Assembly: GCF_000719285.1 (NCBI RefSeq)
Contig: NZ_JOFS01000030.1
Span: forward strand, 62,001 to 126,000
DNA length: 64,000 nt
Origin: Streptomyces bicolor
GTDB lineage: Bacteria > Actinomycetota > Actinomycetes > Streptomycetales > Streptomycetaceae
Reading direction: 5' to 3'
The notes beneath the pieces were generated by a model. That model had not been told where the DNA came from. It ran no database searches and saw only the letters and a list, made by a program, of their open reading frames with translations. Shown piece after piece: positions 32,465-43,290 of the stretch (position 1 is the first letter of the stretch; each line of letters starts with the position of its first letter). The position numbers and the translations under genes are program-made.

Positions 32465-33313
32465 ATGCCTGCCGGCGCCCCCGAGCTGATCTCCCCCCGT
32501 TCCCCCCGCGTCTCCGCCGCCCGGCGGCTCGCCAAGCGGAACTTCCGGAGCAAGGAGCGGCTCTTTCTCGCGGAAGGGCCGCAGGCCGTGCGGGAGGCGG
32601 CGGCCTACGGGTCCACGCTCGTGGAACTGTTCACGACCGTCGAGGCCGCGGAGCGGTACGCCGACATCATCGGGGAGGCCCGGGCCGCCGGTGCCCGCGT
32701 ACATCTCGCCGACGAGCAGGTGATCGCCGACATCTCGACCACCGTGACGCCACAGGGGCTCGTCGGCGTCTGCCGGTTCATCGACACCCCCTTCGACGAG
32801 ATCCTCGCTGCCCGGCCCAGGCTCGTCGCCGTACTCGCGCACGTCCGCGACCCGGGGAACGCCGGGACCGTGCTGCGGTGCGCCGATGCCGCCGGGGCGG
32901 AGGCCGTCGTACTCACCGACGCGTCGGTGGATCTCTACAATCCCAAGGCCGTACGGGCCTCGGTGGGCTCCCTGTTCCACCTTCCCGTCGCCGTGGGCGT
33001 GCCCGTCGAGCGGGCCATGGCCGGGCTGCGGGATGCCGGGGTGCGGATCCTCGCCGCCGACGGTGCGGGCGACCGGGACCTCGACGACGAGCTCGACAAG
33101 GGGACCATGGGCGGGCCGACCGCCTGGGTCTTCGGGAACGAGGCGTGGGGGCTTCCGGAGGAGACCCGTGCGCTGGCCGACGCCGTCGTGCGCGTACCGA
33201 TCCATGGGAAGGCCGAGAGCCTGAACCTCGCCACCGCCGCCGCCGTATGTCTCTATGCGTCGGCCCGTGCACAGCGCGGCACCGCAGGGTGCCGCACCGT
33301 CACCGAGAGCTAG
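32465..33313 (+). CDS. SpoU/TrmH-family RNA 2'-O-methyltransferase
   Basis: 282 residues. An N-terminal substrate-binding domain (SAARRLAKRNFRSKERLFLA) precedes the SPOUT knot with motif 1 VRDPGNAGTVLRCADAAGA, motif 2 WVFGNEAWGL and motif 3 VPIHGKAESLNLATAAAV. These supply the catalytic Asn/Arg and the SAM-binding knot. Target is probably 23S rRNA or tRNA ribose. ATG 32465 has AAGTGAG four bases upstream; GTG 32456 is the alternative. Actinobacteria commonly keep this gene between rplT and pheS. Thiostrepton-type resistance methylases belong to the same superfamily, but this looks like the housekeeping member. Confidence 0.9.
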   Translation: MPAGAPELISPRSPRVSAARRLAKRNFRSKERLFLAEGPQAVREAAAYGSTLVELFTTVEAAERYADIIGEARAAGARVHLADEQVIADISTTVTPQGLVGVCRFIDTPFDEILAARPRLVAVLAHVRDPGNAGTVLRCADAAGAEAVVLTDASVDLYNPKAVRASVGSLFHLPVAVGVPVERAMAGLRDAGVRILAADGAGDRDLDDELDKGTMGGPTAWVFGNEAWGLPEETRALADAVVRVPIHGKAESLNLATAAAVCLYASARAQRGTAGCRTVTES

Positions 33314-33366
33314 TAGGGTGACCAGCTCGGGGGCCCCAAAGCCGTCGTGAGAGGTGGGGTACGGGG

Positions 33367-35769
<2,403 letters not shown>

Positions 35770-35770
<1 letters not shown>

Positions 35771-38319
35771 TGCGGGTCCCGCTTTCTTGGCTGCGGGAGT
35801 ACGTCGACCTGCCGGAGACGGAGACCGGGCGCGACGTCCAGGCCAAGCTCATTTCCGCCGGTCTGGAGGTCGAGACCGTCGAGCAGCTCGGCGCCGACCT
35901 CAAGGGCCCCCTCGTCGTCGGCCAGGTGCTGACCATCGAGGAGCTGACGGAGTTCAAGAAGCCGATCCGCTTCTGCACCGTCGACGTCGGCCAGGCCAAC
36001 GGCACCGGCGAGCCCCAGGAACTCATCTGCGGCGCCCGCAACTTCCAGGTCGGCGACAAGGTCGTGGTCGTACTCCCCGGCGCCGTGCTGCCCGGCGGCT
36101 TCGCGATCGCCGCGCGCAAGACCTACGGCCGTGTCTCGCACGGCATGATCTGCTCCACCAGCGAGCTGGGCATGGGCGACGACGGCACGCACGGCATCAT
36201 CGTGCTGCCCCCGGAGACCGAGGTCGGCAAGGACGCCATCGAGCTGCTCGAGCTGGTCGACGAGGTCCTGGACATCGCCGTCACCGCCAACCGCGGCGAC
36301 TGCCTGTCCATCCGCGGCGTCGCCCGCGAGACCGCCATCGCCTACGGCCGCCCGCTGCGCGACCCCGCACTGCTGGACGTCCCCGGCCCCAACGCCTTCG
36401 GCTACCCGGTGCAGGTCTCCGACCCGATCGGCTGCGACCGCTTCACCGCCCGCACGGTGACCGGCCTGAGCCCCGAGGCGCGCTCCCCGATCTGGCTGCA
36501 GCGCCGCCTGCAGAAGGTCGGCATGCGTCCGATCTCGCTCGCCGTCGACATCACCAACTACGTGATGATGGAGCTTGGCCAGCCGCTGCACGCCTACGAC
36601 CGCAACCTGGTCCAGGGCACCATCGGTGTGCGCCGGGCCGAGGAGGGCGAGAAGCTCGTCACCCTCGACGGCGTCGAGCGCAAGCTGCACGCCGAGGACC
36701 TGGTGATCACCGACGAGCGCGGTCCGATCGGCCTCGCGGGCGTCATGGGCGGCGCCAACACGGAGATCGCCGACCTCCCCCAGTCTCGAATGGACTCGAC
36801 CGGGGGGACCCCCATCGACGTGGAGAACGCGACCACCGACGTCGTGATCGAGGCCGCGCACTTCGACCAGGTCGCGATCGCGCGTACGGCCCGCCGCCAC
36901 AAGCTGTCCTCCGAGGCGTCCCGCCGTTTCGAGCGCGGCGTCGACCCGGCGGCGGCCGCTGCGGCCGCTCAGCGCACGGTGGACCTGCTGGTGCTGCTCG
37001 CGGGCGGCACCGCCGAGGCCGGTGTCACCGAGGTCGTCACGCCGTCCGGCCCGCACACCATCACCAGCCCGGCCGACCACCCGGACAAGGTCGCGGGCGT
37101 CGAGTACGGCCGCGAGACCGTCGTACGGCGGCTGCAGGAGATCGGCTGCGACGTGTACGGGCAGGACGAGCTGATCGTCACCGTGCCGTCCTGGCGGCCC
37201 GACCTGCTCGAGCCGAACGACCTGGCCGAAGAGGTCATCCGCCTGGAGGGCTACGAGAACCTGCCCTCCACGCTGCCCAAGCCGCCGTCCGGCCGTGGCC
37301 TGACCCACCGTCAGCGGCTGCACCGCCGGGTCGGCCGCGCGCTGGCCGGTGCGGGCTATGTCGAGGCGCCGAACTACCCGTTCGTCGGCGAGCAGGTCTT
37401 CGACCAGCTCGGCCTGGAGGCCGACGACCCGGCCCGCCGCGTCGTCAAGCTGGTCAACCCGCTCAACGACGAGGAGCCCGCGCTGCGCACGTCGCTGCTG
37501 CCCGGGCTGCTGGGTGCCTTGCGGCGCAATGACGGCCGGGGTTCGCACGATCTGGCCCTGTTCGAGACGGGGCTGGTCTTCCAGCCGCGTGAGGAGCAGC
37601 GCGTTGCCGGGCATCTGCCGGTCGACCGCCGCCCGACCGACGAGGAGATCGCGTCGCTGAACGCCGTGCTGCCCGAGCAGCCGCGGCACGTCGCTGTCGT
37701 CCTCGCCGGTGCGCGTGAGCAGGCGGGCTGGTGGGGCGATGGCCGTCCGGCCGGGTGGGCCGACGCGGTCGAGGCGGCACGTGTGGTCGCGCGGGAGGCC
37801 GGGGCCGAGCTGATCGTGCGGGCCGGACAGTACGGGCCGTGGCACCCGGGTCGGTGCGCCGAGCTGGCGATCACCGTCGACGGTGCGGAGCGGGTCATCG
37901 GGCATGCCGGTGAGCTGCACCCGCGGGTGCTCAAGGCGCTGGGTCTGCCTGGGCGTACCTGTGCGATGGAGCTCGACCTCGACGCCCTGGAGCAGGTCGG
38001 GGACGGGGTCGCGCAGGCGCCGAGCATCTCCACGTTCCCGGTCGCCACGCAGGATGTCGCCCTCGTGGTGGACAAGCCGGTGCCGGCCGCGGAGGTGGAG
38101 GCCGCGCTTCGTGAGGGTGCGGGTGAACTCCTCGAGGGAATCCGGCTGTTCGACGTGTACGTCAATGACGAGCAGCTGGGTGATGGCAAGAAGTCGCTCG
38201 CGTATGCGTTGCGCTTCCGTGCGGGGGATCGGACGCTGACCGTCGATGAGGCTTCGGCTGCCCGGGACGCCGCGGTTGCCCTGGCGGGCGAGCGTACGGG
38301 GGCGGTTTTGAGGGGTTAG
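35770..38319 (+). CDS. pheT: Phenylalanyl-tRNA synthetase beta subunit
   Basis: 849 residues with B1-B8 domains: the OB-fold tRNA-binding domain ([30 protein letters not shown]), the B3/B4 editing domain, the B5 domain, the catalytic-like core ([15 protein letters not shown]) and the C-terminal FDX-ACB domain ([16 protein letters not shown]). Between EIAD and [11 protein letters not shown] about 17 extra residues are encoded by a palindromic G/C-run sequence (36775-36816), an in-frame insertion unusual for the family. Coupled to pheS. A good terminator follows at 38408. Confidence 0.97.
36775..36816 (+). repeat. In-frame palindromic insertion in pheT
   Basis: A CTCCCCC run, an interior with AGTC/GGACT complementarity and a GGGGGGA run followed by CCCCCAT. 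It forms a hairpin and adds about 14-17 codons (LPQSR...GGTPI) without breaking the frame. Sequences of this shape recur in Streptomyces genomes between and inside genes (general knowledge). Confidence 0.6.
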
Positions 38320-38407
38320 TTCGCCCAAGGGTGGCGCGTTGCAGTCACCTCACTCAATAGGGTGACTTCTCTGGGTGATCTGGTACTTCCGGGGCATCTC
38401 TCGACAG

Positions 38408-38441
38408 AATCGGACCGGCCTTTCGAGGTCGGTCCGATTTT
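38408..38441 (+). terminator. Intrinsic terminator after pheST
   Basis: A 10-bp stem (AATCGGACCG with CGGTCCGATT) around a 12-nt loop, followed by TT. It ends the pheST message and lies 33 bp before the phosphatase gene. Confidence 0.85.
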
Positions 38442-38473
38442 GCGTTGTCAGGGCCTATTGGGGGGCCATCGGC

Positions 38474-39574
38474 ATGTTCCGCATCAAGGCTCGGGTTCCC
38501 CGGAAGGTGCTGGCGATGGGGCTGCCCACCGTCTGGGGCGCGATGGCGATCACGTACAAGCTGGCCTGTCCGCTCGCGCAGGAGGACAGCTTCGGTGCTC
38601 GGGTCGTCACCAGCGCCGTCTTCTTCGCCGTGGGGACCGGGCTGATCCTGCACGTCCGGCACGCCCTGTTGCGTGAGCTTCGGCAGGTCCGCAAGGTCGC
38701 CGGGGCCGCGCAGAACGCGCTGCTGCGGCCGCTCCCCGCGCGCATCGACGGGCTGAACGTCGCCGCCGCCCAGCTCTCCGCGGATCGCAGTGCCTGTGTA
38801 GGCGGTGACCTGTACGAGGTCATCGCCACCGAGCACGGCGTGCGGGCGGTGATGGGCGACGTACGGGGCCACGGCATCGCGGCCATAGGCACGGTGGCCG
38901 CCCTCCTCGGCAGCTTCCGCGAGGCCGTCCACGACGAACCCGACCTGAGCCGGGTGCTGCGCAGGCTGGACCGTGCCCTGGCCCGCCACCTGCGCGAGCG
39001 GGCTCGGGACGAGCACCCCGCCTCGGGCCTGGAGCCCGACACCCCGGTCGCCGAGGAGTTCGTCACCGTCCTGCTGCTCGAGATCGGACAGGACGGCGAG
39101 ATCACCGCCCTCAACTGCGGTCATCCCTGGCCTTACCTGCTGAGCGGCACCAGCGTTGAATCCCTCGCCCGAGCCGATCCCCTTCCACCCCTGGGGCCCT
39201 TCCCGCTCCCCGCCGACCTGCCCGCGTTGAGCTGCGGCACGCTGCAGCCCGGCGACTCCCTGGTCCTGTACACGGACGGTGTCGAGGACGCCAGGGATGC
39301 AAGAGGCCGGTTCTTTTCCCTGCAGGCGGCGCTCATCGACGTCGTACGCCATGCCCCGACCACTCCACAGACAATGCTGCGCACCTTCTTCACGGCCCTA
39401 CTCCGCCACACAGGAGGAAGGCCGGCAGACGACATAGCACTACTGGTCCTACGGAACGACCGAACGAGGCTGCAGTGCAGCCAACCTTCAGGGGCGCGGG
39501 GCTGTGACATAGGCGGCTCCGCCGCCGGGGCGCGACCAGCCACAACGAACCCGCAGCCGACCAACCACCTTTGA
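38474..39574 (+). CDS. Membrane-bound SpoIIE/PP2C-type Ser/Thr phosphatase
   Basis: 366 residues. Two membrane segments near the N-terminus (VLAMGLPTVWGAMAITYKL and VTSAVFFAVGTGLILHV) are followed by a helical linker and a PP2C-SpoIIE domain with metal-binding GGDLYEV, MGDVRGHG, NCGHPWPYLL and LYTDGVEDARD, ending GGRPADDIALLVLR. Such phosphatases usually act on anti-anti-sigma factors. No anti-sigma partner is adjacent. The last 33 or so codons, after LRNDRTRLQ, are read from a dispersed Streptomyces repeat, so the natural C-terminus was probably shorter. ATG 38474 has GGGGGG eight bases upstream; the longer frame from 38375 runs through the terminator. Confidence 0.9.
   Translation: MFRIKARVPRKVLAMGLPTVWGAMAITYKLACPLAQEDSFGARVVTSAVFFAVGTGLILHVRHALLRELRQVRKVAGAAQNALLRPLPARIDGLNVAAAQLSADRSACVGGDLYEVIATEHGVRAVMGDVRGHGIAAIGTVAALLGSFREAVHDEPDLSRVLRRLDRALARHLRERARDEHPASGLEPDTPVAEEFVTVLLLEIGQDGEITALNCGHPWPYLLSGTSVESLARADPLPPLGPFPLPADLPALSCGTLQPGDSLVLYTDGVEDARDARGRFFSLQAALIDVVRHAPTTPQTMLRTFFTALLRHTGGRPADDIALLVLRNDRTRLQCSQPSGARGCDIGGSAAGARPATTNPQPTNHL
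39489..39565 (+). repeat. Dispersed G+C-rich repeat, copy A
   Basis: Begins AGGGGCGCGGGG and continues through GGCGCGACCAGCCAC to ACCCGCAG. The same blocks occur in reverse orientation at 59403-59465. This copy overlaps the 3' end of the phosphatase gene and carries an extra GGCGGCTCCGCCGCC palindrome in its centre. Confidence 0.65.
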
Positions 39575-39764
39575 CGCAACGGCGATTGGTCGCCGTCCGC
39601 CCCGCCACGGAGTGTCGGGCAGGCAGCTGGGCGGACGGCGCGGATGCGGGCCGCCGCAGTGTACGAGGGGGAGCCGGCGGCCCGGCCGGCCTCTTGCGAG
39701 GCATTTCAGTCAACCGGATGGAAACTCTCCGCAACAGCGCGCGCACGCTACGGATTCGGGCACT

Positions 39765-39787
39765 CGCTTCACACCCCGTGTGAAGCG
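39765..39787. promoter_or_regulatory. Perfect 10-bp inverted repeat upstream of the NsdA-like gene
   Basis: Arms CGCTTCACAC and GTGTGAAGCG separated by CCC, 43 bp upstream of ATG 39831. The TTCACA within the left arm could be part of a -35 element. It is an ideal operator size for a dimeric regulator, possibly the downstream HTH protein itself. Confidence 0.6.
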
Positions 39788-39830
39788 GTTCGCACTACTC
39801 TGTCGGCACCGAGCCACCCGGGGGGCATAT

Positions 39831-41171
39831 ATGCAGCCCAACACTCTGCTCGACGCGATCCTGGACGAGGCCGGGATCTCGCACGCGGGGCTGGCAGCGC
39901 ACGTGAACCAGGCGGGGCGGGCGCGCGGGCTCGCGCTGAGATACGAACACACCGCCGTCGCACGATGGTTGAAGGGCCAGCGGCCGCGCGGTCAGGTGCC
40001 CGACCTGATCTGCGAGGTGCTCGCCGCCCGGCTGCACCGTACCGTCACACTCGACGACATCGGACTGGGCGTACCCGGCGAACCGTCCACCGCCCACGCC
40101 ACCTCGCTGTCCGGCTTCGTGGAGCGGGCCACCGCCCTGTGGCGCTCCGACGAGCAGCAGCGCCCCCACATCCTGGGAGCGCCCGCGGTCACGGGCACGC
40201 CCGCCGTCATGCCCGTGTGGGAGTGGGAGAACCCGCCCGAGGACGTCGACGTCTCGCGCGGGGGACGGCACCGGGTCACGCCCGCCGACATCGAGATGCT
40301 GCGGGCCGCCCGCACCCACTACGAGCAGATGTACCGGAAGGCGGGCGGCATAGCGACCCGCACCCGGATCGTCGGATTCCTCAACGCCGAGGCCGCCCCG
40401 CTGCTGCGCGGCAGCTACACCGACGCCACGGGACGTCAACTGCACCGCGCCACGGGGGGATTGGTGGCCGTCGCGGGCATCTGCGCGTACGACTCGGACG
40501 CGCACGGGCTCGCCCAGCGCTACTTCCACCAGGCGCTGCGGCTGGCGAAGGCGAGCGGGGACCGGGGGCTCGGCGCGTATGTGATCGCGCTGCTGGTCAA
40601 CCAGGCGCTGTTCATGCGGGAGTTCCGGCAGGCCGTCGCCTTCGCGGAGGCCGCGCTGCGGGCCGCCGGCAAGCACATCACCCCGGCGCTCGCCTCCGAC
40701 CTGTACGCGATGCAGGCGAAGGCGTACGCCCACCTCGGCGACGGCACGAGTGCCCTGTCCTGCATCCGGCGTGCCGAGCAGGCCGCCGAACGTATCCACC
40801 GCGGATACGAACCCGACGAAACGGGCTATGTCCAGCCCGGGCTCGTCAACGTCCAGGTGGCGGAGGCGCTGCTGAGCCTCGGGGAGCTGGCGGCCGCCGG
40901 GGAGCACGCCGCGGCCGCCGTCGACAATCCCGCCCACGACCGGGGCCGGGTGCACCGGCTGGCCATGCTCAGCACGATCGAGCTGCGCCAGGGCAATGCC
41001 GACAAGGCGGTGGCCACGGCGGTGCAGATGGCCGAGCAGGCGCGGGGAATGGAGTCCCAGCGCCTGCGCGACAGACTCCGGGCGGTACGCGAACACCTCG
41101 TGCGCAGCGGCAGTGCGGGCACCGCCGAAGCCGCCGAACTCATCGACGGGGCACTGCGCGTACCGCTGTAG
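39831..41171 (+). CDS. NsdA-like HTH/TPR regulator
   Basis: 446 residues. An N-terminal helix-turn-helix-like region (LLDAILDEAGISHAGLAAHV, then EHTAVARWLKGQRPRG) is followed by tetratricopeptide-type helices (YFHQALRLAKASGDRG, AVAFAEAALRAAG, SALSCIRRAEQAAERI). This is the architecture of NsdA/BldB-neighbour type Streptomyces regulators that affect differentiation and antibiotic production. ATG 39831 has a GGGGGG site five bases before. A perfect inverted repeat lies upstream. Ligand and targets unknown. Confidence 0.8.
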   Translation: MQPNTLLDAILDEAGISHAGLAAHVNQAGRARGLALRYEHTAVARWLKGQRPRGQVPDLICEVLAARLHRTVTLDDIGLGVPGEPSTAHATSLSGFVERATALWRSDEQQRPHILGAPAVTGTPAVMPVWEWENPPEDVDVSRGGRHRVTPADIEMLRAARTHYEQMYRKAGGIATRTRIVGFLNAEAAPLLRGSYTDATGRQLHRATGGLVAVAGICAYDSDAHGLAQRYFHQALRLAKASGDRGLGAYVIALLVNQALFMREFRQAVAFAEAALRAAGKHITPALASDLYAMQAKAYAHLGDGTSALSCIRRAEQAAERIHRGYEPDETGYVQPGLVNVQVAEALLSLGELAAAGEHAAAAVDNPAHDRGRVHRLAMLSTIELRQGNADKAVATAVQMAEQARGMESQRLRDRLRAVREHLVRSGSAGTAEAAELIDGALRVPL

Positions 41172-41246
41172 GCAAGTACTGGAGCCCCGACATCTCATAG
41201 TCCCTGCTGCGATATTGCCACTTACTCGACGGAAGGTGGCAGAACC

Positions 41247-41777
41247 GTGCAGTGGACGAAACAGGACGAACAAACTGTGTATGAAAACCGCTGGTTCACC
41301 GTCAACCTGGCAGACGTGGAGCTGCCCGACGGCCGGCACCTGGACCACTTCCTCATACGGATGCGGCCGGTCGCCGTGGCCACAGTGGTCAACGAGGCCA
41401 ATGAGGTCCTCCTTCTGTGGCGCCACCGTTTCATCACCGACAGCTGGGGGTGGGAACTCGCGGCGGGCGTCGTCGAGGACGGCGAGGACATCGTCCGCGC
41501 GGCCGCCAGGGAGCTCGAGGAGGAGACCGGCTGGCGGCCGGGACCCCTGCACCACCTCATGAGCGTGGAGCCCTCCAACGGGCTCACCGACGCCCGGCAC
41601 CACATCTACTGGGCCGACGAGGGCGAGTACGTCGGACATCCCGTGGACGACTTCGAGTCGGACCGCCGGGAATGGGTCCCTCTCAAGCTCGTCCCCGACA
41701 TGGTCGCCCGTGGGGAGGTCCCGGCCGCCAACATGGCGGCCGCGTTACTGATGCTGCACCATCTCAGGCTCGGCTAA
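41247..41777 (+). CDS. Nudix hydrolase
   Basis: 176 residues, ADP-ribose pyrophosphatase-like. The Nudix box is complete at residues 74-96 (GVVEDGEDIVRAAARELEEE, then TGW), giving the Mg-binding glutamates. The preceding VAVATVVNEANEVLLLWRHR strand is typical. GTG 41247 follows GGAAGG. It follows the NsdA-like gene by 75 bp and may share its transcript. It overlaps the stop of the convergent small membrane protein gene by four bases. Substrate is probably a nucleoside diphosphate derivative. Confidence 0.92.
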   Translation: MQWTKQDEQTVYENRWFTVNLADVELPDGRHLDHFLIRMRPVAVATVVNEANEVLLLWRHRFITDSWGWELAAGVVEDGEDIVRAAARELEEETGWRPGPLHHLMSVEPSNGLTDARHHIYWADEGEYVGHPVDDFESDRREWVPLKLVPDMVARGEVPAANMAAALLMLHHLRLG

Positions 41778-42031
41778 TGTCCGATCGCCTGCCAGATCGC
41801 CACGACGAGAGCACCCACGGCGGTGAGGGCGGCGACCGCGGGCAGCGGCCAGCGCGTGTGTTCCAGTGTGTGGATCCGGGTGTTCAGCTCGTCGAGTTCC
41901 TTGGCGGTCTCCTCGCTGCGGTGCGTGAGCAGAGCCAGCCCGCCCTCCACACGGGCGTAGGCGACGTCGAGGCGACGTCGTAACTCTGCGAGTTCTCCGG
42001 ACACGACCGGATGCTCGGGATCGGCGGTCAC
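41774..42031 (-). CDS. Small coiled-coil tail-anchored membrane protein
   Basis: 85 residues. A coiled coil of about 45 residues (GELAELRRRLDVAYARVEGG, then EETAKELDELNTRIHTLEHT) precedes one C-terminal membrane helix (LPAVAALTAVGALVVAIWQA). GTG 42031 is chosen because AAAGGAG lies six bases upstream; ATG 42061 would add ten residues but has no proper spacing. No named domain. Layout suggests a scaffold or adaptor at the membrane. Confidence 0.72.
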   Translation of the reverse strand: MTADPEHPVVSGELAELRRRLDVAYARVEGGLALLTHRSEETAKELDELNTRIHTLEHTRWPLPAVAALTAVGALVVAIWQAIGH

Positions 42032-42162
42032 AGTCCGCTCCTTTCCGTAGTCGTCTGTCATCCCTTGCATGCGCAGGGAAAGTGAACTCGCCTGGTGGAC
42101 GCATGGGGAGAGTGTGCGAGGGGCATATGCGGGCCCGGCGCGCACACGGTGTGTGAATGACG

Positions 42163-42193
42163 CGGGCCCGGCACCTTCGCGGTGCCGGGCCCG
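42163..42193. terminator. Terminator downstream of hbd
   Basis: A 13-bp perfect stem (CGGGCCCGGCACC with its complement) around TTCGC, 31 bp after the minus-strand 3-hydroxybutyryl-CoA dehydrogenase stop. Confidence 0.85.
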
Positions 42194-42223
42194 TGTGCTT
42201 GGCCGGAATCTGACCGTCTGTAA

Positions 42224-43096
42224 TCAGCCGTAGGTGTAGAAGCCCGAGCCGGTCTTACGGCCGAGCCGGCCCGCGTCGACCATGCGCTGCAGCAGCGGGG
42301 GAGCGGCGTACAGCGGCTCCTTGTACTCCTCGTACATGCTCTCCGCCACGGAGGCGACCGTGTCCAGGCCGATCAGGTCGGACAGCTTCAGCGGGCCCAT
42401 CGGGTGGGCGCAGCCGAGCTCCATGCCGTTGTCGATGTCCTCGCGGCTGGCGATGCCCGACTCGAACATCCGGATCGCCGACAGGAGGTAGGGGATCAGC
42501 AGTGCGTTGACCACGAAGCCGGAACGGTCCTGGGCCCGGATGGCGTGCTTGCCCAGCAGCTTCTCGGCGAAGGCCTGGGCGCGGGCGATCGTGCCCTCGG
42601 AGGTGGTGAGGGCGGGGATCAGCTCGACGAGCTTCTGCACCGGGGCCGGGTTGAAGAAGTGGACGCCGATGACCTGGTCGGGGCGTGAGGTGGCGACCGC
42701 CAGCTTCACCAGCGGGATCGAGGAGGTGTTGGAGGCCAGGATGGCGTCCGGTCGGGTCACGACCTGGTCGAGCACCTGGAAGATCTCGGTCTTCACCTGC
42801 TCGTTCTCGACGACCGCCTCGATCACCAGATCGCGGTCGGCGAACTCGCCCAGGTCGGTGGTGAAGGACAGCCGCGCCTGCGTGGCGTCCAGCTCCTCGT
42901 CGCTGATCTTGCCGCGCTCGGCGGCCTTGGCCAGGGAGGTGAACAGCCGGGTACGGCCGATCTCCAGGGCCTCGCCGGTGGTCTCGGCGACCTTCACGTC
43001 CAGGCTGGCGCGGGCGCACACCTCGGCGATGCCCGCTCCCATCTGGCCGCAGCCCACCACGCCGACGCGTGCAATATCTCCGGAGATGCCGGTCAC
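42224..43096 (-). CDS. 3-hydroxybutyryl-CoA dehydrogenase
   Basis: 290 residues. The Rossmann motif GVVGCGQMGAGIAEVCARA sits at the N-terminus. Later motifs are VIEAVVENEQVK, ASNTSSIPL, GVHFFNPAPVQKLVELI (catalytic His) and GFVVNALLIPYL, with the C-terminal domain ending GLDTVASVAESMYEEY and GRKTGSGFYTYG. It interconverts acetoacetyl-CoA and 3-hydroxybutyryl-CoA in fatty acid/PHB metabolism. GTG 43096 has AAGGGGACG upstream; an upstream in-frame start at 43318 is unlikely. It is divergent from the GHL10 gene, and ATCGAT-centred sequence in the gap may be a regulator site. Confidence 0.93.
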   Translation of the reverse strand: MTGISGDIARVGVVGCGQMGAGIAEVCARASLDVKVAETTGEALEIGRTRLFTSLAKAAERGKISDEELDATQARLSFTTDLGEFADRDLVIEAVVENEQVKTEIFQVLDQVVTRPDAILASNTSSIPLVKLAVATSRPDQVIGVHFFNPAPVQKLVELIPALTTSEGTIARAQAFAEKLLGKHAIRAQDRSGFVVNALLIPYLLSAIRMFESGIASREDIDNGMELGCAHPMGPLKLSDLIGLDTVASVAESMYEEYKEPLYAAPPLLQRMVDAGRLGRKTGSGFYTYG

Positions 43097-43290
43097 ATCG
43101 TCCCCTTCGCTGATCCACGACTGCGGCAGGTCCGCCGTTGTTCGACGCCTGCTCCAAACCTGCACGTTACCTTCGGCGAAGTTTGATCGATCGTTCGGGT
43201 GCCTCATGAAAAGCTGGCGCGGGCGCGATCCCATAAGTGCGGATCTGCGGTGGGTGGGCCCTTGACCACGGCACACGGAGGTACGAAGAG

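Noticed and set aside
38375..38473. Extended start of the SpoIIE-type phosphatase
   Set aside because: The extension would be translated from the pheST terminator stem; ATG 38474 with a G-rich site at proper spacing is preferred.
43097..43290. GATCGATC-rich stretch as a definite TetR operator before hbd
   Set aside because: The symmetry is only short and A/T-poor; without a regulator gene or second copy it cannot be separated from chance.
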